A stretch of 64,000 nt of DNA from Amia ocellicauda (taxonomy: Eukaryota; Chordata; Actinopteri; Amiiformes; Amiidae): NCBI RefSeq assembly GCF_036373705.1, contig NC_089866.1:20560501-20624500 (forward strand). Direction: 5' to 3'. The position numbers and the translations under genes were made by a program. This document shows, piece after piece, positions 1 to 10,623 of this stretch. Numbering within the stretch: the first letter of the stretch is position 1; each line of letters opens with the position of its first letter. Below the pieces are notes generated by a model, which did not search any database, had not been told where the DNA came from, and saw nothing but the letters and a program-made list of their open reading frames with translations.

Positions 1-2002
1 ACTTCTACAAGGATGTATTCCATGGAAATGTAATTTTTCTTAACGTTCTGAGGCTGCATTTGTAATAATTTAAAAAAGCAACCATGTGCTTCAATTCAGG
101 AGCTTCAAACCTGAGTGAAAGTGTTTAAATGATTGTGTTTAAGTGTTCCCTGATTTTCCATTCAGGAGAAATTATAGAATTAAAACTGTATATTTAAGCA
201 TCAACATGTTGTGTGAAAATGGGGATGAGGGGGGCGCTGATGTACGTACTTCTGCATTGGAAATGAAGACTAAACATGAGACACCCTCACTGCAATAGTG
301 TGAAAAAATCCTCCCTTAAAAATGCTAATTTGCTTAGTGTGATACAATCAACCCAGAGATAATTTCTGGTGTGAATAAATGTCTGCCCAAATTGCACAAA
401 GATAATTTTTCTGTTCACCATGCTGACCCACAGAAACTTACTTTTTATCTTAACAACAAGGACTTTTATGTTCACAAAACCTTTGTTTGTTGCCTTGTTT
501 TGTTTTAAGGAGTGTATTTAGTAAGTTCCTTCGTGCTTTCTTTTTCTTATCCTGCAATCTTGTTTTCAGTCTTTCTGTCAGTGGCCGAGCATGAAACTCC
601 AACTTTTAAAAATAATGTGATTCATAGCAAAATCTGAGTAGTTCACTCCCCCCACCCCAACACTTTCAATCCAATCATATTTTATTGTTTCAAAACCAAT
701 ACATTGTAATTGACACCTGCTCCTGAATTTGCTGCTACAGCCCTCATACCAGCATAGACAAGATTGTCACATCATACTAGTCTCCTTCAAAATGTTAATG
801 GTTTGGCTATTTGTTTCTTTTCATTCTGCAAGCTCCAATCGCAGGTGGACACCTAGTGACAAGCTTCCCCAATTAAATATTAAGGAGGTACAAGAGTAGC
901 CATTGAGACATATCTAGTTATTCTGGGGGAACGAGCTGCTCTAATTGGTCAAAACCTGAAGCAGCAATCAGCCTGAGCACACTAGCCATCCCAGCTCCAA
1001 TAGAGTTAGACAGGATTACACTGTTTATCTTCTTCTTATTGTCTGACCAGTTTTATTAGATTGGAGATAACGCAAATGGCGTTTTGGGTAGCAATAATAC
1101 ACAAAGCCAAAGCAACTTAATTAAACTAAAAATAATGGCATTGGTAAAGTGCCACCAATGCTATGCACATACGTGAGGTAGACTAGGAATGGTTACAATG
1201 CAATGTGCTTCAATACCGGGCACCAAAAGGTGTTTTCAGATATGACTTTCCATAGTGGGTGTGCGGAAGTAACACCTTACTAGTATCAGCAGTTTAGAAA
1301 CCACAAAGCAGGCAGAAGCACCGAAGGATCTACCGCAACTCCCTGCATTGGCAATAGCTGATGACAGGCACCCGGTTCAGGTGCGTTTGCTTAACACACC
1401 CAGTGTACTCATTTCTCCTGTTTCTTTGCTATTTGCAAATTAGAAATGCTTTTGCCTGAATTTTAACCAAAATTCAGTTATAACCCTGCTATTCAATATA
1501 CTCAATGTCATGAGGAGAAAAAGAGATTTAACTATTATCAGCAGGTATTTAAATTGCATGTCCATTTAAAATGTGATTTAAATGTTTTTATTTGAAGTCC
1601 CTTGTTTTATGTTTGTGTAGCAGAATAGTACATTCTCTGTCTCTTTGCAACATCACCAAATATGAACTGCACTGTTCAGAAGCTTCTAAATGCAACATTG
1701 GAAAAGCATCTAGAATATAATTTGCCATATTCAGTGTTCAGAAATGTTATGAAAACTACAGCATGATGGAACTGCAGGATTATGTTTAAGTCAAAGGCAG
1801 CCCTCTTCTGATAAAGTGCAGCAGTGACTGTAAAAGTTACTGTGACATCATCTGCCTTTATCTTTAATGCTGCTAATATCCATGCACCACATTTACACAA
1901 CAAACATAAAATACTAAATAAATGATCTCATTCTTATGAAATTAAGTATTTGGCATGCATTCTGCAGACCATAAATGGCTTGTATTCAGCCTGCTTCTAT
2001 AC

Positions 2003-2051
<49 letters not shown>

Positions 2052-2205
2052 AAAGCATAATCACACAAAATTACAAATCTCTATATAATCTTACAATCGA
2101 GCAGATTCTAGAAAATATTATTAAAAATCAGCTACTTTGAACAGCTGTTTCTGTGATGAACTGCTCTTGCTACAAACCCTGTGCAGGTTAGTGCTTAGCC
2201 ACCAG
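1..2205. other. Intergenic DNA left of HCAR, no gene recognised
   Basis: I see no supported exon, RNA gene or complete transposon here. The short open frames on both strands have no recognisable domain and no paired splice sites. The stretch is AT-rich, with one TA microsatellite near its right end. It is downstream of HCAR, which points leftward, so its right end probably holds the HCAR 3'UTR. Confidence 0.5.
2006..2048. repeat. (TA)n microsatellite
   Basis: An uninterrupted run of about 21 TA dinucleotides, about 165 bp beyond the HCAR stop codon on the minus strand. The short plus-strand open frame across it is a by-product of the repeat. Confidence 0.9.
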
Positions 2206-2213
2206 AGCTGCTC

Positions 2214-3296
2214 TCACAGATGGCTGAGGGTCTGAGAGTCTGTAGTCTCTCTGAATGTCTCTCTGGTCTTCTCGTCAGCTATGTTTTGCTCCACTTCTTT
2301 CCTCCGGAGACTGCTCTTTACTGCGGCTTTGTAAATCCTTTTGAATGTGGGACTGGAAAAGTAGTAAACCACTGGATCCAGCATGCTGTTGAGATAGGTC
2401 AGGCTGATGGTGATGTAGAATGCACGATCCAGAGATTCATAAGCATCACAGCTCTTGATCTTCTGGCCCTTCTTAGCCCAAATCACCAGCTGGGTGACAT
2501 TGCTGGGGAGAAAACAGATCACAAACACAACTACAACCACACCAATAAATCGCACTGCTTTCTTTATCTTGTTGTGCTTGTCTAGTTGTCTGCCCTTAAG
2601 TTGCCAGATGATAGACAGTGAGCAGTACACTATAATGCCCAGAGGCACAATGAACTCCAAGAAGAACAGTGCATTGTGCCACATACTTCCAGAGACAGAG
2701 GATAGATCTATAGTGAAACTATCACACTGTGTAGAGTTTTCCATGTCGATTAGGTGGGACTCAGTCAGCAGGTACACTGTCATCAATATGGCAAAAGCCC
2801 AGAGAACACAGGCAGCGATTGAGGCCCTTGAGATGGCTATGAAATTTATGGGATGGTGGGGATGGACCACTTTGAAGTAGCGATCCACTGCCACTGCTGT
2901 CAGGAACAGAATGCTTCCTCCCCGGTTCATGGCCAACATGAACAAGGAAATGCGGCAGAACACGTCACCGTAGACCCAGTGCTTGTTCCTCAGGTAGTAG
3001 CTTGTCCGGAAGGGTAGTATGATGTTCAGGAGGAAATCAGCCAGGGCCAGATTGAACAGGAAGACTGTGCTGGTTTTCCAGGGCTTCAGGTGGAAACAGA
3101 AGACCCACAGAGCGATCCCATTGCCCAGGGCACCCAGCACAAACTCCAGGATGAGCATGGGGGGAAGGACATTAGACAGCACATCTCCCGCAAAAACACA
3201 GCAATTATGTGACACTTTACACATGCTGAGGAGAGCGTCTTGGGTGTTGATCAAGAAGCAGATCATAAGATACTGGTCTTCTGGTGTAATATACAA
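2214..3296 (-). CDS. hcar1: Hydroxycarboxylic acid receptor, HCAR1-like class A GPCR
   Basis: Single-exon seven-helix receptor for hydroxycarboxylic acids. Family members sense lactate (HCAR1) or 3-hydroxybutyrate/nicotinate (HCAR2) at the plasma membrane and couple to Gi. The open frame has 360 codons. The Met at codon 25 (3224) gives a 336-residue protein starting MCKVSHNCC, closer to the short N termini of the family, and I prefer it. Visible hallmarks are GALGN in helix 1, NLALADF in helix 2, LAMNRGGS in helix 3 with the Arg that binds the ligand carboxylate in this family, the [11 protein letters not shown] box, FVICFLPSN in helix 6 and NSMLDPVVYYF in helix 7. LPFRTSYYLR and YFKVVHPHH are more like HCAR1 than HCAR2; that assignment is inferred. 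The 5' end of this gene lies inside tandem-duplication unit 1, and a broken second copy lies at 10171-10623. Confidence 0.92.
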   Translation of the reverse strand: MYITPEDQYLMICFLINTQDALLSMCKVSHNCCVFAGDVLSNVLPPMLILEFVLGALGNGIALWVFCFHLKPWKTSTVFLFNLALADFLLNIILPFRTSYYLRNKHWVYGDVFCRISLFMLAMNRGGSILFLTAVAVDRYFKVVHPHHPINFIAISRASIAACVLWAFAILMTVYLLTESHLIDMENSTQCDSFTIDLSSVSGSMWHNALFFLEFIVPLGIIVYCSLSIIWQLKGRQLDKHNKIKKAVRFIGVVVVVFVICFLPSNVTQLVIWAKKGQKIKSCDAYESLDRAFYITISLTYLNSMLDPVVYYFSSPTFKRIYKAAVKSSLRRKEVEQNIADEKTRETFRETTDSQTLSHL

Positions 3297-4294
3297 ATGA
3301 TGAGGACTTCCTGCTCCGTCTAGCCCTTAATACTCAATTTGGTTGTCCTATAGAGAGCTTTAAATCACTTGATAGAAAATTAACATTGTGACTTTAAGGG
3401 GCTCTGAACACCACATCAGACTTTCATTTTGGTCTCAAAAGGGAAGTTATAAGGTTAAAACTTTAGTATATGAGGTGTGAACTGAAATGTTATTAATATC
3501 TTAAGTGGTTTGGTCAGAAACCGCAAATTAAAACTTAAATGTATTTTCAAGGTTTAACTTAACTAGCAATTTATAAACTGAAGGTTGGTCAACTTTGTTT
3601 TGTCTTCTAGCGCTCTCTCTAAATATTACATTAAGTAAACACTTGAGAGAAGATTTTTGATGGATTGCTTACTAGATTGAATGTTGGAAGATAGGGTTGC
3701 TAAAATAACATAATAGTAATACAATTAGACCGCTTCACAAGCTAATTTGTAAATGTTTGTAAGGATATTACTACATTGGAAGTATTATTTATGTTGAAAT
3801 AAAAAGGTATTTTACAGTGTATTTGTGCCAGTTAATGGTGCCATACTATCAGGGGCAGTGTATAGTTGATGAGTTTATTCAAACATTCAACATGTGGCTT
3901 TCAAAGGTTTCAACATACGATTTTGAACGTGTATGAGCTGGTCAAGTTGTCTGGAAGTGAACTTGCACACAATTCATTCTCAAAAAGCATGTTGCAATGA
4001 ATAAACAACAACATCCTCAAAGGAGACCAAAGTTTTATATTTATTAACCTAAAGATTGCTTTAGTGCAGTGTTTTGGAGTAATTCACAATTATATCAGAC
4101 CTTTGGCAACCAAGAGAAAAGCAGCTATACAGAAATGAGGAGAAAATAAGTCAAGAAAGGGGCCAGTCCACAGTTTCTATACAGTAAATAAAATAGATAT
4201 AAAATGCCTTTTGTATGTATGTGTGTCTTGTATGTTTATTTGGCCAGGTCATGGTGTTGCGTTGCATTCCTCAATAAAAGTGCAGGTTGGGTGA
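3297..4294. promoter_or_regulatory. HCAR upstream region / HCAR-DENR spacer (unit 1)
   Basis: About 1 kb between the HCAR start codon and the orphan terminal DENR exon. By position it should carry the HCAR promoter and, on the ancestral arrangement, the DENR 3'UTR. From about 3600 rightward it reads as identical to unit 2 at 10932-11626. I see no clear TATA box placed for HCAR and no open frame worth calling. Confidence 0.4.
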
Positions 4295-4873
4295 TTACTT
4301 CTTTACTTCTCCAAGGTCTTCAATGCTGTCATCATCCACCTGCCAATGTCAAATGAAAAAGTTTTAGCTGACTTTAGTAGAATTCCTGCAGCTAGAGAGA
4401 CAAGTGTAAGACCAATTTCTCACTTTAATTTGGGGGGGGTGACGTCTTACCAATAGCTTCTAGTGACACTGTTCTATAGGTGGAAAGGTTTGCTGTACAG
4501 CACGCATTGTTTACCTTTTATGGCCTGGTCTCGGATACGACACTCATAATACCAACACGTTTCGTACGGTGCGTACATTTTTAAAAGATCTCCTTCTACC
4601 GTAACTTGATAATTAATGTTTATTTGAAAATGTAAGTGAAAAGTCTAAACCATACTGTGCTTTTTACATGGGTACACTACAATCATTTTACATGATCTCT
4701 TATGGTAAAATACGCATTGATTAGTGCAATTTCTATGGAATTAATTCATAGCACTAACCTGGGAACATCTGTAATTGCAATTTATTTTTGCTTGGTAGAT
4801 TTTAAAAATATGTATAATGAAGATCAACAATTTAGTGATTACTCATTTCTTCAGAAGCATGCACCCACACATA

Positions 4874-6459
4874 CAGTGATGGAAAAAAGTATTTGATCCC
4901 CTGCTGATTTTGTACGTTTGCCCACTGACAAAGAAATGATCAGTCTATAATTTTAATGGTAGGTGTATTTTAACATTGAGAGACAGAATTACAACAAAAA
5001 AATCCAGAAAAACGCATTTCAATAAAGTTATAAATTGATTTGCATGTTAATGAGGGAAATAAGTATTTGATCCCCTATCAATCGGCAAGATTTCTGGCTC
5101 CCAGGTGTCTTTTATACAGGTAACGAGCTGAGATTAGGAGCACTGTCTTAAAGGGAGTGCTCCTAATCTCAGCTCGTTACCTGTATAAAAGACACCTGTC
5201 CACAGAAGCAATCAATCAATCAGATTCCAAACTCTCCACCATGGCCAAGACCAAAGAGCTGTCCAAGGATGTCAGGGACAAGATTGTAGACCTACACAAG
5301 GCTGGAATGGGCTACAAGACCATCGCCAAGCAGCTTGGTGAGAAGGTGACAACAATTGGTGAGATTATTCACAAATGGAAGAAACACAAAATAACTGTCA
5401 GTCTCCCTCGGTCTGGGGCTCCATGCAAAATCTCACTTCGTGGAGTTTCAATGATCATGAGAATGGTGAGGAATCAGCCCAGAACTACACGGGAGGATCT
5501 TGTTAATGATCTCAAGGCAGCTGGGACCATAGTCACCAAGAAAACAATTGGTAACACACTACGCCATGAAGGACTGAAATCCTGCAGCGCCCGCAAGGTC
5601 CCCCTGCTTAAGAAAGCACATGTACAGGCCCGTCTGAAGTTTGCCAATGAACATCTGAATGATTCAGAGGAGAACTGGGTGAAAGTGTTGTGGTCAGATG
5701 AGACCAAAATTGAGCTCTTTGGCATCAACTCAACTCGCTGTGTTTGGAGGAGGAGGAATGACCCCAAGAACACCATCCCCACCGTCAAACATGGAGGCGG
5801 AAACATTATGCTTTGGGGGTGGTTTTCTGCTAAGGGGACAGGACAACTGCACCGCATCAAAGGGACGATGGACAGGGCCATGTACTGTCAAATCTTGGGT
5901 GAGAACCTCCTTCCCTCAGCCAGGGCATTGAAAATGGGTCGTGAATGGGTATTCCAGCATGACAATGACCCAAAACACACAGCCAAGGCAACAAAGGAGT
6001 TAAAAGAAGAAGCACATTAAGATCCTGGAGTGGCCTAACCAGTCTCCAGACCTTAATCCCATAGAAAATCTGTGGAGGGAGCTGAAGGTTCGAGTTGCCA
6101 AACGTCAGCCTCGAAACCTTAATGACTTGGAGAGGATCTGCAAAGAGGAGTGGGACAAAATCCCTCCTGAGATGTGTACAAACCTGGTGGCCAACTACAA
6201 GAAACGTCTGGCCTCTGTGATTGCCAACAAGGGTTTTGCCACCAAGTACTAAGTCGAAGGGGTCAAATACTTATTTCCCTCATTAACATGCAAATCAATT
6301 TATAACTTTTTTTAAATGCGTTTTTCTGGATTTTTTTGCTGTTGTTCTGTCTCTCACTGTTAAAATACACCTACCATTCAAATTATAGACTGATCATTTC
6401 TTTGTCAGTGGGCAAACGTACAAAATCAGCAGGGGATCAAATACTTTTTCCCCCCACTG
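4874..6459 (+). mobile_element. Tc1-like transposon, copy A in unit 1
   Basis: A 1586-bp Tc1/mariner element flanked by TA (4872-4873 and 6460-6461). It begins CAGTGATGGAAAAAAGTATT and ends CCCCCCACTG. The terminal inverted repeats are about 205 bp and carry the GTATTTGATCCCC motif at both outer and inner ends, the IR/DR layout of Sleeping Beauty-type elements. It sits in the intron between the last two DENR exons. Unit 2 holds the same insertion at the same site, so it entered before the duplication. Confidence 0.95.
5241..6252 (+). pseudogene. Tc1 transposase, frameshifted (copy A)
   Basis: DD34E transposase starting [20 protein letters not shown] after a Kozak-like CACCATGG. The N-terminal paired-type helix-turn-helix and the first two catalytic Asp (LWSDETK and QHDNDPKH) are readable. 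Compared with copy B, two bases are lost in the TGGCTCAAG region (about 6000), so translation ends at 6020. The rest, including NPIENLW with the catalytic Glu, continues out of frame to 6252. The same 2-bp loss occurs in unit 2. Confidence 0.92.
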
Positions 6460-7728
6460 TATGTTAAACGTGTGTGGTAGTTTTTTGTTTTGTTTTTCCT
6501 TCGGTTTCCTACCTCAGGCCACTTATCTTGAATCACATCGATGATGTCGTCTGTAAAATCTCCCTGAATGATGATTTCATCCTCCGCTGTAACAGAGGCT
6601 CCACAAGAGAATTTCTGGGCAAAAAATCTCTGTGCTTCTTTAAGGTCAATATCTACAAGAGGGGGGGGAAAAAAGAAACTAAGACCATCAAGTGCCAGAA
6701 GAAATAGCATTAGGGACTCAAATCAGTCAAATAGTCCACTGTTTTATACTACACTATTAATGTGAGGAACAATATTTGCAGAAAACGTCTGTATGTGTAT
6801 TTCTATTCAACGCAATGATAAGCTCTTAATGAAAGTATAGCTAAAAACAACCCACAAATGATTATTGTAAATTACTTTTTAAAAGAGGCTGCCGGTCATG
6901 TGCTCAGAAATAAGTGGTGGTGGACATAGCAGGTTCTGTTTCTGCTTCTAGAATTTCATACAAGTATGTACGCTTAAATAAATGTATAAATACGAGGATC
7001 AGCAAAGTACAACAAGATTAGGATTGATAAAGATGAACAATAAATTATAAAGTCAGGGTAATATGCTCACGAAATAGTCACACAATGCAGACATGTTTGT
7101 CTAACTCTTACCAAAGGTTGCAAGACCACAGACCCTAGTGACGTATTTCTTCTTAGCCCTGGGGATTTTGGCTATGGTTACTTTCTGGGGAACCGTCTTC
7201 TTCTTCTATTTAATCTGACCTCTGCCACCTGGAAGAGAGAGGGGCATGAGACTAGAGTACACCTCCTAAAGAAGTTGCAGAAAAAGCTTGCGTGGCATGA
7301 GTCAGTTTCCTGACCGGGGCCTCGAAAGCAGAGCACCACACCTTGTGCAGCACACACTACCAACACATATCTTCAAATCATATTTTAAACATGGTGTTAC
7401 ACCTCAAAACATCTCCTGTGGAGACCTTGATCCACCTCCCAGCTTGGAAAAAATACGGTTTGGTGATGAGGTTTATTCTGTGATTTTTCACTTTGATAAG
7501 AGGACATAATACATTTGCCTTTTCAATTTTGACATTAAGCACAAAGCACAAGCGCAAGTTTGCATAAACGTCAGCAGCAGCAAGATACTGATTTCAATAC
7601 AAGCTTGAAAACCCACAGAAAAGCATTACTATTAAGCAATAACAATAAATTACAATATTTAAGTATTAAAAGCAGCACGGACAGGGAACGTTTTTATTTG
7701 GACACAAAGGGAACTCTCTCCAGGGCAG

Positions 7729-8057
7729 TGTTGGGGACCTGCCAGGCTCTCTATCCTGGACCCATTTGAGCATCATTGGATTTGGCCACAGTGAACAGAA
7801 ATCCACCCCCAGTGAAAATTCCCATCGGTGGATTAACATTTCTGACCTCCCAAAATTATGAGTAAGACTTCTGAGAAGGAATTTTATTTAATACATGGTT
7901 TCAATGTGTCCACACAGCACTGTTCTGTTTAATAGGTCAGAACCCATATATATTGTGAGCATTTATTATTATGGACTCCATGTTAAAGTGAATATGAAGG
8001 TGGTTTTTAGCTGCTGTCTTGGAACATTAAAAATATTTAAGTTGTTGGTTCACTTGA
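7729..8057. other. Segment present in unit 1, absent from unit 2
   Basis: Unit 1 reads GGGCAGTG, then about 329 bp, then AATCAAGTGAAGC. Unit 2 reads GGGCAGTG directly into AATCAAGTGAAGC near 15058-15065. There are no terminal repeats or target duplication, so a deletion in unit 2 is likelier than an insertion in unit 1. No gene is seen in the segment. Confidence 0.7.
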
Positions 8058-8575
8058 ATCAAGTGAAGCAACGTCTAACTTGGTTTCTACTGAAATGTGT
8101 CAAGCAGGACATGCTTACTCAAACCACAGTGTCAATACGAAAGCTGTGTAGATCCATGGTGCATTTCCTTCCTTATTTTTATGCATTTTTTTTTCTTCTC
8201 CATTTCCGGTTTTAAACTTCTGAAAAATGTCATGTTTAGACAAGTCTAATGCACATCACACAGTTGCATCCAAATTTAGACTGACTAAGCCTAAGACTAA
8301 GTCTCCTCATCCCCCGGCTAATATATATATACATACATACATACATACAGTGAGGGAAAAAAGTATTTGATCCCCTGCTGATTTTGTACGTTTGCCCACT
8401 GACAAAGAAATGATCAGTCTATAATTTAAATGGTAGGTGTATTTTAACAGTGAGAGACAGAATAACAACAAAAAAATCCAGAAAAACGCATTTCAAAAAA
8501 GTTATGAATTGATTTGCATGTTAATGAGGGAAATAAGTATTTGATCCCCTATCAATCAGCAACATTTCTGGCTCC

Positions 8576-8672
8576 CAGGTGTCTTTTATACAGGTAACGA
8601 GCTGAGATTAGGAGCACTCTCTTAAAGGGAGTGCTCCTAATCTCAGCTCGTTACCTGTATAAAAGACACCTG
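8576..8672. repeat. 43-bp-arm palindrome in the Tc1 leader
   Basis: CAGGTGTCTTTTATACAGGT at 8576 runs to GAGCACT at 8618, and the reverse complement lies at 8630-8672, leaving an 11-base loop. It sits between the left terminal repeat and the transposase ATG at 8715. The same palindrome occurs in copies A (about 5102-5198), A' (about 12434-12530) and C (minus strand, about 45092-45189), so it belongs to the family. Confidence 0.9.
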
Positions 8673-8714
8673 TCCACAGAAGCAATCAATCAATCAGATT
8701 CCAAACTCTCCACC

Positions 8715-9728
8715 ATGGCCAAGACCAAAGAGCTGTCCAAGGATGTCAGGGACAAGATTGTAGACCTACACAAGGCTGGAATGGGCTACAAGACCATCGC
8801 CAAGCAGCTTGGTGAGAAGGTGACAATAGTTGGTGCGATTATTCGCAAATGGAAGAAACACAAAATAACTGTCAGTCTCCCTCGGTCTGGGGCTCCATGC
8901 AAGATCTCACCTCGTGGAGTTTCAATGATCATGAGAACGGTGAGGAATCAGCCCAGAACTACACGGGAGGATCTTGTTAATGATCTCAAGGCAGCTGGGA
9001 CCATAGTCACCAAGAAAACAATTGGTAACACACTACGCTGTGAAGGACTGAAATCCTGCAGCGCCCGCAAGGTCCCCCTGCTCAAGAAAGCACATGTACA
9101 GGCCCGTCTGAAGTTTGCCAGTGAACATCTGAATGATTCAGAGGAGAACTGGGTGAAAGTGTTGTGGTCAGATGAGACCAAAATCGAGCTCTTTGGCATC
9201 AACTCAACTCGCCGTGTTTGGAGGAGGAGGAATGACCCCAAGAACACCATCCCCACCGTCAAACATGGAGGTGGAAACATTATGCTTTGGGGGTATTTTT
9301 CTGCTAAGGGGACAGGACAACTGCACCGCATCAAAGGGACGATGGACGGGGCCATGTACCGTCAAATCTTGGGTGAGAACCTCCTTCCCTCAGCCAGGGC
9401 ATTGAAAATGGGTCGTGGATGGGTATTCCAGCATGACAATGACCCAAAACACACAGCCAAGGCAACAAAGGAGTGGCTCAAGAAGAAGCACATTAAGGTC
9501 CTGGAGTGGCCTAGCCAGTCTCCAGACCTTAATCCCATAGAAAATCTGTGGAGGGAGCTGAAGGTTCGAGTTGCCAAACGTCAGCCTCGAAACCTTAATG
9601 ACTTGGAGAGGATCTGCAAAGAGGAGTGGGACAAAATCCCTCCTGAGATGTGTGCAAACCTGGTGGCCAACTACAAGAAACGTCTGACCTCTGTGATTGC
9701 CAACAAGGGTTTTGCCACCAAGTACTAA
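8715..9728 (+). CDS. Tc1-family transposase, uninterrupted DD34E
   Basis: Cut-and-paste transposase of 337 residues, about the usual length for fish Tc1 elements (340). I chose the Met at 8715 because it has a strong CACCATGG context and opens the conserved [20 protein letters not shown]; the longer frame upstream reads through the leader palindrome. The N-terminal half carries two helix-turn-helix regions that would bind the terminal repeats, followed by a basic stretch (RKWKKHKI). Catalytic residues are Asp in [12 protein letters not shown], Asp in [20 protein letters not shown] and, 34 residues later, Glu in [12 protein letters not shown]. The C terminus is NKGFATKY. No stop or frameshift interrupts it, unlike the three related copies in this window. 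Whether it is transcribed or active cannot be told from sequence. Confidence 0.93.
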   Translation: MAKTKELSKDVRDKIVDLHKAGMGYKTIAKQLGEKVTIVGAIIRKWKKHKITVSLPRSGAPCKISPRGVSMIMRTVRNQPRTTREDLVNDLKAAGTIVTKKTIGNTLRCEGLKSCSARKVPLLKKAHVQARLKFASEHLNDSEENWVKVLWSDETKIELFGINSTRRVWRRRNDPKNTIPTVKHGGGNIMLWGYFSAKGTGQLHRIKGTMDGAMYRQILGENLLPSARALKMGRGWVFQHDNDPKHTAKATKEWLKKKHIKVLEWPSQSPDLNPIENLWRELKVRVAKRQPRNLNDLERICKEEWDKIPPEMCANLVANYKKRLTSVIANKGFATKY

Positions 9729-10153
9729 GTCGAAGGGGTCAAATTCTTATTTCCCTCATTAACATGCAAATCAATTTATAACTTTTTTGAAATGTGTTTT
9801 TCTGGATTTTTTTGTTGTTGTTCTGTCTCTCACTGTTAAAATACACCTACCATTCAAATTATAGACTGATCATTTCTTTGTCAATGGGCAAACGTACAAA
9901 ATCAGCAGGGGATCAAATACTTTTTTCCCTCACTGTACATATACACACACACATACATATATATATATATAAATAAATGCAAACATCCACCTCATTTATA
10001 GAAGAACATAAAAGTGTTTGAAAAAAAAATAACACATCCCATCTCACTTGTTCGTTAGTAGATAATCAATGCCAGTTTCCCATCAGTTTGTTAAAAATCT
10101 AGCCACAAAACTTAGTATAAAGACCCATCCCTATTCAGTCTTGCAGGCTGCTG

Positions 10154-10170
10154 CTTTAAATGTCCACCCC
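10154..10170. other. Duplication junction filler
   Basis: Seventeen bases, CTTTAAATGTCCACCCC, lie between the end of unit 1 (GGCTGCTG, matching 15631-15638) and the start of unit 2 (TGAAATTTATG, matching 2840 onward). They match neither flank, as expected of end-joining with a short insertion. Confidence 0.7.
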
Positions 10171-10623
10171 TGAAATTTATGGGGTGGTGGGGATGGACCA
10201 CTTTGAAGTAGCAATCCACTGCCACTGCTGTCAGGAACAGAATGCTTCCTCCCCGGTTCATGGCCAACATGAACAAGGAAATGCGGCAGAACACGTCACC
10301 GTAGATCCAGTGCTTGTTCCTCAGGTAGAAGCTTGTCCGGAAGGGTAGGATGATGATCAGGAGGATATCAACCAGGGCCAGAACAGGAAGACTGTGCTGG
10401 TTTTCCAGGGCTTCAGGTGGAAACAGAAGACCCACAGAGCGATCCCATTGCCCAGGGCACCCAGCACAAACTCCAGGATGAGCATGGGGGGAAGGACATT
10501 AGAGAGCACATCTCCTGCAAAAACACAGCAATTATGTGACACTTTACACATGCTGAGGAGAGCGTCTTGGGTGTTGATCAAGAAGCAGATCATAAGATAC
10601 TGGTCTTCTGGTGTAATATACAA
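10171..10623 (-). pseudogene. hcar1: Truncated HCAR 5' fragment (unit 2)
   Basis: Second copy of the HCAR N-terminal half: start region, helix 1 ([20 protein letters not shown]), helix 2, helix 3 with LAMNRGGS, and [13 protein letters not shown], where it stops at the duplication junction. Helices 4-7 are missing. Four bases (ATTG) are lost at 10380/10381 relative to 3050-3054, which shifts the frame in helix 2, and the DRY motif is now DCY. It is dead as a receptor. Its presumptive promoter region (10624-11626) is still duplicated intact. Confidence 0.93.

Larger units (their letters stand above)
4295..7228 (-). pseudogene. denr: Orphan DENR 3' exons with a nonsense codon (unit 1)
   Basis: Duplicated last three coding exons of DENR, cut off from the 5' exons. 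In minus-strand order they are 7112-7228, 6513-6652 and 4295-4339, with the same splice junctions as the functional copy 7332 bp to the right. In the first, the CAG codon of GQIKQKKK has become TAG (plus-strand bases 7206-7208), so the frame is closed. The second still encodes the conserved EIF1/SUI1-like stretch [19 protein letters not shown], and the third [13 protein letters not shown]-stop. With no upstream exons or promoter in unit 1 it cannot make DENR. It could be transcribed only as a 3'-terminal exon set spliced from the upstream DENR copy. Confidence 0.93.
8348..9935 (+). mobile_element. Tc1-like transposon, copy B, apparently intact
   Basis: A 1588-bp element of the same family as copy A, flanked by TA (8346-8347 and 9936-9937), starting CAGTGAGGGAAAAAAG and ending CTTTTTTCCCTCACTG. 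Both termini of about 205 bp are present, each with inner and outer copies of the GTATTTGATCCCC motif. It landed in a TACA/TA-rich microsatellite inside unit 1. The matching site in unit 2 (about 15312-15402) lacks it, so it inserted after the duplication. Confidence 0.95.
2841..10153. repeat. Tandem segmental duplication, unit 1
   Basis: Proximal copy of a head-to-tail duplication. Positions 2841 onward match 10172 onward in the same orientation at a steady offset of about 7.33 kb (7331, 7327 after a 4-bp indel, then 7332). It holds the HCAR 5' half, the HCAR-DENR spacer, three DENR exons and a Tc1 copy. Its right part (8056-8340 and 9938-10153) aligns to 15062-15312 and 15402-15638. Relative to unit 2 it has about 330 bp extra at 7729-8057 and a whole Tc1 element at 8348-9935. 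Confidence 0.93.

Noticed and set aside
2220-2880. Two plus-strand frames opposite HCAR
   Set aside because: Antisense shadows of a clear GPCR. No domain and no independent start context.
5157-5240. Upstream start giving longer Tc1 transposases (also at 8631 and 12489)
   Set aside because: The extra 28 codons are translated from the leader palindrome. The Kozak-placed MAKTKELSK start is the family start.
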